A stretch of DNA of 64,000 nucleotides from Christiangramia oceanisediminis (GCF_022570735.2 NZ_JANCNS010000003.1:186001-250000); one strand, 5' to 3'; positions 26,935-37,080 are shown, counted from the stretch's first letter. Program-made: numbers and translations. The notes: generated by a model not told the origin, from the letters alone.

Positions 26935-29856
26935 ATGAAAACTTTATTTAAAAGCTCTTTGTTATTGCTGTTTTTACTGCCAATGAGCTTTTTTGCCCAG
27001 AACGTGGTAAGCGGTACAGTAACCGAAGGGGCTACTGGAATGCCTATCCCAGGGGTAAATGTCATTGTAAAAGGTACTACTAATGGTACTACCACCGATT
27101 TCGATGGTAACTATACCATTCAGAATGTATCAGAAGGAGATATACTTACCTTCTCCTTTTTAGGTTTCGCTACTGAAGAGATCCCCTACGAAGGACAGTC
27201 AACTTTAGACGTCGTATTAGACGAAGATCAGGCCACACTAGATGAGGTGGTTTTAATTGGATATGGTAGTACTTCTGAACAGGATGCGACCGGAGCGGTT
27301 CAAAAGATCTCCCCGGAAGAATTCAACCAGGGTGCTGTAGTGTCTCCTGAACAACTTATAGCTGGTAAATCGGCCGGGGTGCAGATCACTCCAGCTTCAG
27401 GTGCACCAGGATCTGGAGGAACCATTCGAATAAGAGGTGGTTCATCGCTTTCGGCAAACAACTCTCCGCTTATCGTGGTAGATGGGGTACCTTTAGATCA
27501 AAGAGGTGTTACAGGATCAAGAAACGCCCTGAATACCATCAACCCGAACGAGATCGAAGATTTCGTTGTTCTTAAGGATGCAGCCGCAACTTCTATTTAT
27601 GGTTCCAGGGCATCTAACGGGGTTATCCTTATTACCACTAAAAAAGGTAAGAAAGAGTCACCATTTCGTTTTACCTATGATGTAAAAGCATCGGTTGGCA
27701 ATATAATGGACAAAGTGGATGTTCTAAATGCAGACCAGTTTCGTGAACTAATAGAAAGTCAACCAAACACCGATCCTTCTCTTCTTGGAGATGCCAATAC
27801 CGATTGGCAGGATCAAATTTACAAAACCGCAGTAGGTGCGATTCATGATTTCACAGCTACCCAGGGTTTTGAAAACTTCACGTACCGAATCAATTACAAC
27901 AACACCCAGCAAACCGGTGTTCTAAAAACCGATTACTACGGAAGAAACTCTTTAAACATAGCTCTTAACCAGGATTTATTCGACAGGTCTTTAAAACTTA
28001 CCCTTACGTCAAAAGGAATTATAGAAAATTCAAGTTTTGCAGACCAGGGAGCCATTGGAGGAGCGATCGCTTTTGATCCAACTCAGCCGGTCTATGATCC
28101 AACGAGTCCGTTTGATGGATATTTCGAATTCAGAAACGGGAACACTACAAATGACGAATTGCGACTTGCAACCAGGAACCCGCTGGCAACTCTTGAACAA
28201 TTTGATAATACAGGCGTAGTTAGAAGAAACATCACGAACCTGAATGCCGTTTATGAAATACCATTCCTGGAAGGACTTGAATTCACTGTTAATGCTGGTT
28301 TTGATTATGCAGAAAATGAAGGCAGCAATTCAAGACCTGTAACTTCTGCAATCGTTGCTGGAGACAGTGGGACTTTCGAAGAATACTTTAATATTAACCG
28401 AAACCTGTTACTGGATACATACTTTAATTATAAGAACGAATTCTCTTCTATTGATGTAGATTTCACGGTAGGACATTCTTACCAGGAGTTCTATCAGAAC
28501 TTTACCGGTAGATTCTTCAACCAGACATCTAACCAGATAGTAGAAAGAATTCCTTCAATAAATAGAAATGCACTGGAGTCTTATTTCGCCAGGGCGAGCT
28601 TTGATATAGACGACAGATTCCTGGTTTCTGCCAGTTACCGATACGACGGGTCTTCAAGATTCGCACCAGAGAACAGGTGGAGTGGTTTCCCTTCAGCTTC
28701 TGTAGGATGGAAATTGCACAACGAGGAATTTCTACTTAATTCCGGATTTGTTTCTGAATTAAAGATTAGAGGTGGTTACGGAGAGACCGGTAACCAGGAA
28801 ATTGGTCCTAACTATGGCTACCTTGGTATTTACACCCCCAGTATAAATGGCGCCAATTACCAGTTTGGGAATCAATTCTTCCCCACTTTAAGACCTGAAG
28901 AATTTGATGAGAACATCAAATGGGAGGCACTTAAGAACTGGAATGCCGGTATAGATTTTGGATTCTTTGATAACAGGCTAAATGGTTCGGTTGATGCTTA
29001 TTATCGCCAAACATCAGACCTTCTTGCATCGGTACCTGTTCCTGCGGGAGCTAACCTTACAGACCAGCTGGTAACGAATGTTGGTGAAACGGTAAGCCGC
29101 GGGCTTGAGATCGCAATAGGAGGTGATATCGCACGTTCAGAGAACTTTAACTGGAGTGTAAATTATAACATCACTTTCCAGGAGAATGAAATTACCGCAC
29201 TTTCATTAGGCGATGATCCTAATTTCTTTATCCCACAGGGAGGAATTGGAGGTGCTGTTGGTAACACCATTCAGCTTTGGAAAAAAGGCTATGACCCTTA
29301 TACTTTCTTTGTGTTCCGTCAGGTTTATGATACAGATGGAAACCCTATCGAAGGTGCTTACGTAGATGTTAACGGAGATAACGCAATCACGGAAGCCGAC
29401 AGGCAGCCTTACAAAAAGGCAACTCCAGATTACTTTATGGGATTAACCAATACGATGAACTACAAGAACCTGGATTTTAGCTTCACCTTTAGAGGAAACT
29501 TTGGAAACTATATTTATAACAATACACAATCCAATGCATTCCTCGGGGCAGCTACTAATACTCCACAGGATTATTATGCGAACCTAAACACAAACGTTCT
29601 TGAAACCAATTTTGTTGATAACCAGTATTTCTCTGATTATTACATCCAGTCTGCAGATTTTGTGAAGCTGGACAACATTAGCCTTGGATATACCTTCCCT
29701 TTTGAGGAGGTAGATTTCAGGACCTCATTTACTGCAACGAACGTTCTATTTATTACCAACTACGAGGGACTTGATCCTGAAATTTTCAATGGAATTGATA
29801 ACAATTTCTATCCAAGGTCAAGAAACTTCGTGCTTGGGTTAAGCTTAACATTTTAA
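26935..29856 (+). CDS. susC: SusC-like TonB-dependent outer-membrane receptor
   Basis: This 973-residue protein has the SusC/RagA layout. A signal peptide (LLFLLPMSFFAQ) is followed by a carboxypeptidase-like regulatory domain (VSGTVTEGATGMPIPGVNVIVKG). Next are a DEVVLIGYGS TonB-box-like stretch, the plug domain with IRIRGGSSLSANNSPLIVVDG and KDAAATSIYGSRASNG, and a long beta-barrel ending in FVLGLSLTF. With SusD it forms the pump that brings glucan oligosaccharides into the periplasm, powered by TonB. It heads the susC-susD-susE-amylase operon, facing away from lacI. Confidence 0.95.
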   Translation: MKTLFKSSLLLLFLLPMSFFAQNVVSGTVTEGATGMPIPGVNVIVKGTTNGTTTDFDGNYTIQNVSEGDILTFSFLGFATEEIPYEGQSTLDVVLDEDQATLDEVVLIGYGSTSEQDATGAVQKISPEEFNQGAVVSPEQLIAGKSAGVQITPASGAPGSGGTIRIRGGSSLSANNSPLIVVDGVPLDQRGVTGSRNALNTINPNEIEDFVVLKDAAATSIYGSRASNGVILITTKKGKKESPFRFTYDVKASVGNIMDKVDVLNADQFRELIESQPNTDPSLLGDANTDWQDQIYKTAVGAIHDFTATQGFENFTYRINYNNTQQTGVLKTDYYGRNSLNIALNQDLFDRSLKLTLTSKGIIENSSFADQGAIGGAIAFDPTQPVYDPTSPFDGYFEFRNGNTTNDELRLATRNPLATLEQFDNTGVVRRNITNLNAVYEIPFLEGLEFTVNAGFDYAENEGSNSRPVTSAIVAGDSGTFEEYFNINRNLLLDTYFNYKNEFSSIDVDFTVGHSYQEFYQNFTGRFFNQTSNQIVERIPSINRNALESYFARASFDIDDRFLVSASYRYDGSSRFAPENRWSGFPSASVGWKLHNEEFLLNSGFVSELKIRGGYGETGNQEIGPNYGYLGIYTPSINGANYQFGNQFFPTLRPEEFDENIKWEALKNWNAGIDFGFFDNRLNGSVDAYYRQTSDLLASVPVPAGANLTDQLVTNVGETVSRGLEIAIGGDIARSENFNWSVNYNITFQENEITALSLGDDPNFFIPQGGIGGAVGNTIQLWKKGYDPYTFFVFRQVYDTDGNPIEGAYVDVNGDNAITEADRQPYKKATPDYFMGLTNTMNYKNLDFSFTFRGNFGNYIYNNTQSNAFLGAATNTPQDYYANLNTNVLETNFVDNQYFSDYYIQSADFVKLDNISLGYTFPFEEVDFRTSFTATNVLFITNYEGLDPEIFNGIDNNFYPRSRNFVLGLSLTF

Positions 29857-29879
29857 AAAACACAATAACACACATAGTT

Positions 29880-31490
29880 ATGTTCAATAGATTAAAAACA
29901 TTTCTGATAATTTTTGCAAGTATGGCCATGTTTTGGTCTTGTGAGGATCAATTGGACTTGCAACCGGAAGATAACCGGCTTACTGCGGAGGCAAGTTTTG
30001 AAGATCCTGACGCTTATAAGCAGTTTCTTGCAAAATTATATGCCGGATTAGCGATAAGCGGGCAGGAAGGCCCTGCCGGACAACCCGACCTTGTAGGTCT
30101 GGACGAAGGATTCTCACAGTACCTTAGATTATACTGGAAATTACAGGAGCTTACCACCGATGAAGCCGTAATTGGCTGGAACGATGGTACGATCAAAGAC
30201 CTTCATAACCAGAACTGGACCTCAGGTAACGAGTTCATAAGAACCATGTACTCAAGGATCATGTACCAGGTTGCTCAGGCGAATGAATTCCTGAGACAAA
30301 CAACTCCGGAAAAACTGGATTCAAGAGGAGTGGAATCATCTCTTAGAAACGATATCGAAGATTTTCGAGCTGAAGCAAGATTCCTAAGAGCACTTAGTTA
30401 CTATCATGCGCTGGACCTGTTTGGAAACCCTCCTTTCGTAACCGAAGAGGATCCAATTGGAGCTTTTCTTCCAGAGCAGATCCAGAGAGCCGAGCTGTTT
30501 GATTATATCGAAGGCGAACTTCTTGACATCGAAAGCACGATCGTAGCTGCAAACCAGAACGAATATGGTAGAGCAGACCAGGCAGCGGTTTGGATGCTGC
30601 TTGCAAAACTGTATCAAAATGCTGAAGTATACAATGGTGAAAACCGGAGCGCTGAGGTTATAGATTATACCAGCCGTATCGCAGATGCAGGTTTCAGCCT
30701 TGTAGATGATTACCAGAAATTATTCCTGGCAGATAACGATACCAATGGAGCCCAGAATGAGGTTATTTTCCCAATTACTTTTGATGGGATCGAAACCCAG
30801 GCCTATGGAGGAATGACCTTTATAGTTCATGCTGCTGTTGGAGGCGATATGGATCCGGCAGATTTTGGGATCAATGGCGGATGGGCTGGTATAAGAACCA
30901 CTTCTGCCCTTGTGAACAAGTTCCTTGACGATGAAGACAACCCCATTGAAGATGTGGAAGACGAAAGAGCTTTGTTCTTTACCGAAGGTCAGTCTAAGGA
31001 GATCAGTGATATTTCCAGTTTTACTGATGGTTACGCTGTGACCAAATTCAAGAATGTTGATACCCAGGGTAATCCCGGGTCTGACCCAACCGGAGACTTC
31101 CCGGATACCGATTTCCCAATGTTCCGCCTGGCAGATGCGTATCTGATGTATGCTGAAGCTCACCTAAGAGGTGGTGGCGGTAGCGAAGCCCAGGCCGTTG
31201 AATATATCAATGAATTGAGAGAGCGTGCGTATGGAAATTCAGATAACAACATTTCTGCCTCAGACCTTGACCTTGACTTCATCATAGACGAAAGAGCAAG
31301 AGAATTGTACTGGGAAGCACACAGAAGGACAGACCTGATCCGTTTCAACCTGTTCACAGAGAACGGCATCTGGCCATTTAAAGGTGGAGTACCGCAGGGA
31401 ACTACCACCCAGCCTTTCAGGAATATTTTCCCAATCCCGGCTTCAGATCTGGGAGTAAACACCAACTTAGTACAAAATCCAGGATATTAA
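29880..31490 (+). CDS. susD: SusD/RagB outer-membrane glycan-binding lipoprotein
   Basis: This 536-residue lipoprotein has its acyl Cys at 21 (SMAMFWSCEDQ). The SusD fold shows in the TPR-like helices (IEDFRAEARFLRALSYYHALDLFGNPPFV, in two pieces), in DQAAVWMLLAKLY, and in the C-terminal block RARELYWEAHRRTDLIRF that nearly all SusD proteins share. It forms the lid over the SusC barrel and binds the sugar at the cell surface. It lies 23 bases after susC. Sugar-binding residues cannot be named from sequence alone. Confidence 0.95.
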   Translation: MFNRLKTFLIIFASMAMFWSCEDQLDLQPEDNRLTAEASFEDPDAYKQFLAKLYAGLAISGQEGPAGQPDLVGLDEGFSQYLRLYWKLQELTTDEAVIGWNDGTIKDLHNQNWTSGNEFIRTMYSRIMYQVAQANEFLRQTTPEKLDSRGVESSLRNDIEDFRAEARFLRALSYYHALDLFGNPPFVTEEDPIGAFLPEQIQRAELFDYIEGELLDIESTIVAANQNEYGRADQAAVWMLLAKLYQNAEVYNGENRSAEVIDYTSRIADAGFSLVDDYQKLFLADNDTNGAQNEVIFPITFDGIETQAYGGMTFIVHAAVGGDMDPADFGINGGWAGIRTTSALVNKFLDDEDNPIEDVEDERALFFTEGQSKEISDISSFTDGYAVTKFKNVDTQGNPGSDPTGDFPDTDFPMFRLADAYLMYAEAHLRGGGGSEAQAVEYINELRERAYGNSDNNISASDLDLDFIIDERARELYWEAHRRTDLIRFNLFTENGIWPFKGGVPQGTTTQPFRNIFPIPASDLGVNTNLVQNPGY

Positions 31491-31508
31491 TATTATAACA
31501 GACTCAAA

Positions 31509-32657
31509 ATGAAAAAGTTTTCAATTTTCTTACTATTTATAGTTGCACTCGTAGGCCTATCATCCTGTGAGCATGACGATGACGTGGTATTCGTAGCACA
31601 GCCCGATCCAGAAGGGGTTATGTTTACCAACACTTTTGCATCTAATTACACGCTAACCTCCCAGGTTTCAGGAAACCTCGCAGAACGTTTTGTCTGGAAC
31701 GAGGTTGATTTTGGCGCGCCTACAACGGTTACTTATGAATTGCAGGGATCTGCAAGTTCAGATTTCAGCAGTTTTGATGTGATCGGGTCTACTTCTCAAA
31801 CCAATTTAGGAGTGACAGTTGGGCAAATGATTGCCCTTGCAGAAGATGCTGGACTGGACAACGACCCTAATACCGAAATGCCTAATACAGGGATGGTTTA
31901 TTTCAGAGTACGTGCTTATGCCGGTTCTGGAGACGGAAATGCTTTAGAGGAAATGAGTGAAGTCGTTTCTTTGAATGTTACCCTTCCGGAAGTTGGAGAG
32001 GAAGAGCCTGAAACCAAAATGAACCTGTTCTTTGTAGGAGATGCTACAGCTGCAGGCTGGAACAATAACAACAACAACACACCTATGTTCAGAGATCCAG
32101 AGAATGACAACGTGTTCTATTTTCAGGGTAGATTTGCTGGTGGTGATGATGTTGAAGGCTTCAAGCTACTTGAAGTTCTTGGACAGTGGCAGCCTCAATG
32201 GGGTGGAACTGACGGTGTTCTTGGCGTAAACCCAGGAGATACTGATGATCCGGCAGCATTCTCGGTTGATGCCGATGCTTACTACAGCCTTATGGTAAAT
32301 GTTGATGATATGACCTATACCTGGGAAGAAGTAGATGAAAGTGGAGCTGCAACTTATGCCTCTATTGGAATCATTGGACCAGCTCAAGCCGGTGGATGGG
32401 ATGCTGATACTGATATGACTCAGTCTGAATTTGATCCGCATATCTGGTACATCAATGATTTGGAAATGACCGCTGGTGAATTCAAATTCAGAGCAAACGA
32501 TGATTGGGCCGATAACTGGGGTGTTGCTTCATCTGCACTTAGTGACCAGTCTAATTATGGTAGTGGAGATAATATGACCGCTGAGGAAGGAGTTTATGAT
32601 GTTTGGTTCAATGACCTGACTGGAAGATATATCCTGATCCCTCAGGCTGAAGAATAA
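31509..32657 (+). CDS. susE: SusE-like starch-binding outer-membrane lipoprotein
   Basis: The 382-residue lipoprotein (Cys20 in LVGLSSCEHDDD) begins with a SusE N-terminal Ig-like domain (FASNYTLTSQVSGN, FRVRAYAG). Two SusE/SusF-type carbohydrate-binding modules follow. The first begins at about residue 170 (MNLFFVGDATAAGWNNNNN, with WQPQWGGTDG). The second begins at about residue 282 (SIGIIGPAQAGGWDADTDM, with WADNWGVAS). The exposed Trp residues are typical starch-binding aromatics. It follows susD by 18 bases and is separated from the amylase by a terminator-like hairpin. Confidence 0.92.
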   Translation: MKKFSIFLLFIVALVGLSSCEHDDDVVFVAQPDPEGVMFTNTFASNYTLTSQVSGNLAERFVWNEVDFGAPTTVTYELQGSASSDFSSFDVIGSTSQTNLGVTVGQMIALAEDAGLDNDPNTEMPNTGMVYFRVRAYAGSGDGNALEEMSEVVSLNVTLPEVGEEEPETKMNLFFVGDATAAGWNNNNNNTPMFRDPENDNVFYFQGRFAGGDDVEGFKLLEVLGQWQPQWGGTDGVLGVNPGDTDDPAAFSVDADAYYSLMVNVDDMTYTWEEVDESGAATYASIGIIGPAQAGGWDADTDMTQSEFDPHIWYINDLEMTAGEFKFRANDDWADNWGVASSALSDQSNYGSGDNMTAEEGVYDVWFNDLTGRYILIPQAEE

Positions 32658-32673
32658 AATGAAATGAATGATG

Positions 32674-32703
32674 AAAAGGCTGCCTTTGTGCAGCCTTTTT
32701 TTT
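32674..32703 (+). terminator. Terminator between susE and the SusG-like amylase
   Basis: AAAAGGCTGC/GCAGCCTTTT forms a 10-bp stem with a 6-base loop, followed by a T-run. It lies directly upstream of the amylase start and overlaps a longer but false upstream frame. It should reduce transcription of the amylase relative to susCDE. Confidence 0.8.
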
Positions 32704-32718
32704 CTAAAAATTGAAATT

Positions 32719-34176
32719 ATGAAATTGAATAAAATATTGATCCTCTGGATACTGGCTCTTTTCATGGGGCTATCATCCTGTTCCAGCGATGATTCAGAAA
32801 TAGATCCTACAGATGATGTAACCGGCCAGCCAGATCCCGATCCGGAACCACAACCAGACAACCCGGAGCCGATAGATCTTTCGGCATACGACAATGGCAG
32901 CAGGGTAATGATGCAGGCTTTCTACTGGGATGTAGAGCCTCGTTTTGAATGGTGGACCAATCTAACCGATAAAGTTGGTGGATGGGCTGATGCCGGGATC
33001 AACCGACTCTGGTTGCCTGTGGCCACCAAAGGACAGTCTGGAGGATATTCTATGGGATATGATGTTTCCGATTATTATGACTTCGGAAATTATAATCAGC
33101 ATGGTACCACAGAAACCCGATTTGGATCAAGGGAAGAATTAGAGGAATTGATCAGCACCGCACATCAGAATGACGTGGAAGTGATCGCGGATATCGTGAT
33201 CAACCATAATTCGGGCGGCGGATTGGAGTACAACCCTTACAGGGGTTATGAAACCTATACCCTGTTCGATGAAGAACATGGAAATGCTTCCGGGATGTTC
33301 AACAGGAACTATGAATATTTCTATCCTAACAGTGTGAGCCAGTATGATCCAGGAAGCCTTTTCTATGCAGAATCAAACCTGGATCACCACCGTGAGTATG
33401 TTCAGGACTGGTTATGGAAAAAGGACAATTCGGTTGCCAAATATTACAAGAACGTAATGGGCTTTGATGGCTGGCGATTCGATTACGTGTTAGGGTTTGA
33501 GCCATGGGTCGTAAAAGCCTGGCTGGATGAAGTTGGTGGATTTTCGGTTGCTGAACTTTGGGACGGAAGAGCCTCTGTGCTTCGTGATTATGTGAACGAG
33601 ACCGGAAGCGGTGCTTTCGATTTCGCAACATTCTATAAGCTGGAAGAAGGCTTGGACCGTTTTGAAGATCTAAATACCCTGGACCAGGATATGTTATGGA
33701 AAACACATCCGGAAAAGGCGGTCACTTTTACCGCAAATCATGATACCGAAAAGGATTCAAATGAAGATAATTTCATAAAATCTTCAAATAAAATGAAAGC
33801 CTACGCTTATATTCTAACGCATCCGGGATACCCAACTATCTTTTATTCAGATTATGAAAACACTGATTTCCAGGATGAAATAAAGAACCTCATCGAGATC
33901 CATAACAGCATTGCCACTGGTGATACTGAAATTCTGTATATAGATGAAGATGAATATGTGATGAAAAGAGCTGGTACCGGTACCAATCCCGGATTAATTC
34001 TATATATTAGCATTAGCAACAGCACAAAAAGACGTTCTGTAAGTTCAAACTGGAATAATGTTACCCTTATGGACTATAGTGGTAACTCAACTTATAACCC
34101 TACCTCCGATGAAAATGGTGCGGTAACCATCGAAGCTCCTTCAAATGGATATTCGATCTGGTCTATAACCGAATAA
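32719..34176 (+). CDS. GH13 surface alpha-amylase lipoprotein (SusG-like)
   Basis: The 485-residue protein has a lipoprotein signal (Cys21 in MGLSSCSSDD) and a Pro/Asp-rich linker (DPDPEPQPDNPEP). The short GH13 barrel has region I ADIVINHNS, nucleophile Asp255 in GWRFDYVLGF, acid/base Glu279 in SVAELWDG and Asp342 in TANHDTEK. A C-terminal beta domain follows. Cys followed by an acidic stretch is typical of lipoproteins exported to the surface in Bacteroidetes, so it probably makes the first cuts in starch for SusCD. I chose the ATG at 32719 because the upstream frame passes through the terminator. Confidence 0.9.
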   Translation: MKLNKILILWILALFMGLSSCSSDDSEIDPTDDVTGQPDPDPEPQPDNPEPIDLSAYDNGSRVMMQAFYWDVEPRFEWWTNLTDKVGGWADAGINRLWLPVATKGQSGGYSMGYDVSDYYDFGNYNQHGTTETRFGSREELEELISTAHQNDVEVIADIVINHNSGGGLEYNPYRGYETYTLFDEEHGNASGMFNRNYEYFYPNSVSQYDPGSLFYAESNLDHHREYVQDWLWKKDNSVAKYYKNVMGFDGWRFDYVLGFEPWVVKAWLDEVGGFSVAELWDGRASVLRDYVNETGSGAFDFATFYKLEEGLDRFEDLNTLDQDMLWKTHPEKAVTFTANHDTEKDSNEDNFIKSSNKMKAYAYILTHPGYPTIFYSDYENTDFQDEIKNLIEIHNSIATGDTEILYIDEDEYVMKRAGTGTNPGLILYISISNSTKRRSVSSNWNNVTLMDYSGNSTYNPTSDENGAVTIEAPSNGYSIWSITE

Positions 34177-34218
34177 AACACTTTATTTTTTGAATTTTCA
34201 TAGGTGTTAATTCAAGAC

Positions 34219-34250
34219 GGCTCCGCCTCCCAGCGGAGCCTCTTTTTTTT
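34219..34250 (+). terminator. Terminator of the sus operon
   Basis: GGCTCCGC/GCGGAGCC forms an 8-bp GC-rich stem with a 6-base loop, then eight T, 43 bases after the amylase stop. Confidence 0.92.
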
Positions 34251-34508
34251 AAAAATATTGCAGTTTCCTTTGTTATTGCCTGGAAAAATAGCCACTCGCC
34301 TGCCTGTAGACTATTTCCAAACACAAAAAAATAAATTTTCATTATTTGTCAACTTTCGGTTGTTAGTAAATTTTTATTTTACTGATAATCAATATATTAA
34401 CAACTTTTTCTTGATAACTTTTCTTTAACAACCTGCTTGTAATCTCATTTCTTTAATTAGATTTATACCTCTCGAACGAGGATATACTAATCTAAAAAAC
34501 TCATTTCT
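34251..34508. other. Upstream region of nrdJ, no gene seen
   Basis: This is a 258-base AT-rich leader. I see no coding frame with family resemblance, no cobalamin-riboswitch core that I can recognise, and only a single weak NrdR-like AATATATT. A small CCTC/GAGG inverted repeat at about 34471-34484 lies near the start codon. Confidence 0.4.
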
Positions 34509-37061
34509 ATGCCTGTACAAGAAAAACCAGTTGCTCCGAAAACTTTTACCCAGGAGCAGGCTTATGAAGCTTCCTTAAAATACTTCAAAGGAGATGACCT
34601 GGCCGCAAGGGTTTGGGTGAACAAATATGCCCTTAAAGATTCCGATGGGAATATCTATGAACTTACTCCTGATGACATGCACAGGCGTATTGCGAAAGAA
34701 ATTGCCCGGGTTGAAAAGAAATACCCTAATCCTATGACCGAGGATGAGGTTTTTGACCTTATCAAGAACTTCAAATATATCGTTCCTCAGGGTAGCCCTA
34801 TGGCCGGAATTGGAAATCCATACCAGGTTGGATCGCTGTCTAACTGTTTTGTGATTGGAAATGATGGTGATTCAGATTCTTATGGTGGAGTGATGAAGAT
34901 AGACCAGGAACAGGTACAGCTGATGAAAAGACGAGGTGGCGTGGGTCATGACCTGTCTCACATCCGTCCTAAGGGATCTGCCGTAAAGAACTCTGCGCTA
35001 ACTTCTACCGGGATCGTTCCGTTTATGGAGCGCTACTCCAACTCTACAAGAGAGGTGGCCCAGGATGGAAGACGTGGAGCACTGATGCTTTCGGTTTCTA
35101 TCAATCACCCGGATGCCGAGGATTTCATCGATGCTAAAATGGAACAGGGCAAAGTTACAGGCGCCAATGTTTCGGTTAGAATAGATGATGAATTCATGAG
35201 AGCGGTAAAAAATAATACCGATTATACTCAAAAATACCCGGTTTTCAGCAGCAATCCGAAGTTCTCAAAGGAGATCAAGGCGGAAAAACTGTGGAAAAAG
35301 ATCGTTCACAACGCATGGCAAAGCGCTGAACCAGGAATCCTTTTCTGGGATACCGTGATCAATGAGTCGGTGCCAGATTGCTATGCAGACCTTGGTTACA
35401 AAACGGTTTCTACCAATCCTTGCGGAGAGATCCCGCTTTGTCCTTATGACTCGTGCAGGCTATTGGCCATAAACCTCTATTCTTATGTAGAAGATCCTTT
35501 CACTGAGAATGCAAAATTCAACTACGAATTGTTCAAAAAACACGTTGGAGCTGCACAAAGGATCATGGACGATATCATCGACCTTGAATTGGAGAAGATC
35601 GACCGAATCCTTGAAAAGATCGATGCAGATCCCGAAAGCGAGGAGATCAAATCTGTTGAAAAAAATCTTTGGCTTAACATTCGCAAAAAAGCTTACGAAG
35701 GAAGAAGAACCGGAATTGGCATCACTGCTGAAGGTGACATGCTTGCAGGCCTTGGTATCAAATACGGAAGCAAGGAAGGAATTGACTTTTCGGTAGATAT
35801 TCACAAGAATATCGCGCTTGCTGCCTACAGGGCTTCAGTTGATACCGCAAAAGAAAGAGGTGCATTCTCCATTTTCGATTCAGAAAGAGAAAAAGATAAT
35901 CCGTTCATCCTAAGACTGAAGGATGCCGATGAAAAGCTTTATTACGATATGCTGGAATACGGAAGACGTAATATTGCGCTTCTAACCATCGCTCCTACCG
36001 GTACAACCAGTTTGATGACGCAGACTACTTCCGGGATCGAGCCGGTATTTTTACCAGTTTACAAAAGAAGAAGAAAGGTAAATCCAAATGATAAGAATGC
36101 ACGGGTAGATTTCGTGGATGAAGTTGGAGATTCATGGGAAGAATACGTGGTTTTCCACCACCGTTTCAAAGAATGGATGAAAGTTCAGGGACATGATACC
36201 GAAAAGAACTACAGCAACGAAGAACTGGATAAACTGGTGAAACTTTCTCCTTATTACGAGGCTACTTCTAACGACGTAGACTGGTTAAGCAAGGTGAAGA
36301 TGCAGGGAGCCGTTCAAAAGTGGATAGACCACTCGATTAGTGTGACCATCAACCTTCCTAATGATGTTAGTGAAGACCTTGTTGGAAAACTATACCTTGA
36401 AGCCTGGGAGGCAGGATGTAAGGGAGTAACTGTTTACCGTGATGGTTCAAGATCTGGAGTTCTTATTTCTAACGAAGAGAAAAAAGAAGAAGAGGAAACT
36501 ACGGGTGGTAATTTCCCGCTAAAAAGACCAGAAACACTAACTGCAGATGTAGTTCGTTTCCAGAATAACAAGGATAAATGGATCGCCTTCATCGGACTTG
36601 TTGACGGAAGACCTTACGAGATCTTTACCGGTTTTGCCGATGACGAAGAAGGAATCCTTCTTCCAAGATGGGTTAGCGAAGGTTATATCATCAAGGCCAG
36701 AAATGAAGACGGAACCTCGAGATATGACTTCCAGTATGAGAACAAAAGAGGTTATAAGACCACTATCGAAGGCCTTTCTCACAAGTTCAACCCAGAATTC
36801 TGGAACTACGCGAAACTGATCTCCAGTACGCTGCGTCACGGAATGTCTATAGACAACGTGGTAGACCTTATCAACAGCCTTCAGCTGGACAGTGAATCTA
36901 TCAACACCTGGAAAAATGGTGTGGTTCGAGCCTTGAAGCGTTATATCGCTGACGGAACAGTGGCTAAGAAAGAAAAATGTAATAATTGTAACTCCTCAAA
37001 TCTGATATACCAGGAAGGATGCTTAACCTGTAAGGACTGCGGTTCTTCTAAATGTGGTTAA
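34509..37061 (+). CDS. nrdJ: Adenosylcobalamin-dependent ribonucleotide reductase (class II)
   Basis: This 850-residue enzyme makes deoxynucleotides using coenzyme B12 to generate the radical, with or without oxygen. Visible blocks are SLSNCFVIG, MKRRGGVGHDLSHIRPKGS, the active-site region STNPCGEIPLCPYDSCRL, APTGTTSLMTQTTSGIEP and the late radical/shuttle part. The C-terminus carries zinc-ribbon-like Cys pairs (KCNNCNSS and CLTCKDCGSSKCG) that also hold the redox shuttle. It stands alone with terminators on both sides. The class makes the cell dependent on cobalamin, unless class I genes lie elsewhere. Confidence 0.93.
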   Translation: MPVQEKPVAPKTFTQEQAYEASLKYFKGDDLAARVWVNKYALKDSDGNIYELTPDDMHRRIAKEIARVEKKYPNPMTEDEVFDLIKNFKYIVPQGSPMAGIGNPYQVGSLSNCFVIGNDGDSDSYGGVMKIDQEQVQLMKRRGGVGHDLSHIRPKGSAVKNSALTSTGIVPFMERYSNSTREVAQDGRRGALMLSVSINHPDAEDFIDAKMEQGKVTGANVSVRIDDEFMRAVKNNTDYTQKYPVFSSNPKFSKEIKAEKLWKKIVHNAWQSAEPGILFWDTVINESVPDCYADLGYKTVSTNPCGEIPLCPYDSCRLLAINLYSYVEDPFTENAKFNYELFKKHVGAAQRIMDDIIDLELEKIDRILEKIDADPESEEIKSVEKNLWLNIRKKAYEGRRTGIGITAEGDMLAGLGIKYGSKEGIDFSVDIHKNIALAAYRASVDTAKERGAFSIFDSEREKDNPFILRLKDADEKLYYDMLEYGRRNIALLTIAPTGTTSLMTQTTSGIEPVFLPVYKRRRKVNPNDKNARVDFVDEVGDSWEEYVVFHHRFKEWMKVQGHDTEKNYSNEELDKLVKLSPYYEATSNDVDWLSKVKMQGAVQKWIDHSISVTINLPNDVSEDLVGKLYLEAWEAGCKGVTVYRDGSRSGVLISNEEKKEEEETTGGNFPLKRPETLTADVVRFQNNKDKWIAFIGLVDGRPYEIFTGFADDEEGILLPRWVSEGYIIKARNEDGTSRYDFQYENKRGYKTTIEGLSHKFNPEFWNYAKLISSTLRHGMSIDNVVDLINSLQLDSESINTWKNGVVRALKRYIADGTVAKKEKCNNCNSSNLIYQEGCLTCKDCGSSKCG

Positions 37062-37080
37062 TTTTTCTGTTATAGCTGAA

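Noticed and set aside
32668-32718. Longer N-terminus of the SusG-like amylase
   Set aside because: These codons are the terminator hairpin and T-run; the lipoprotein signal starts at 32719.
34204-34428. Frame of 74 residues after the sus operon
   Set aside because: It runs through the terminator stem and T-run, which explains the open frame.
34251-34508. Cobalamin riboswitch or NrdR box upstream of nrdJ
   Set aside because: I could not find the conserved riboswitch core, and only one weak AT palindrome instead of the usual pair of NrdR boxes.
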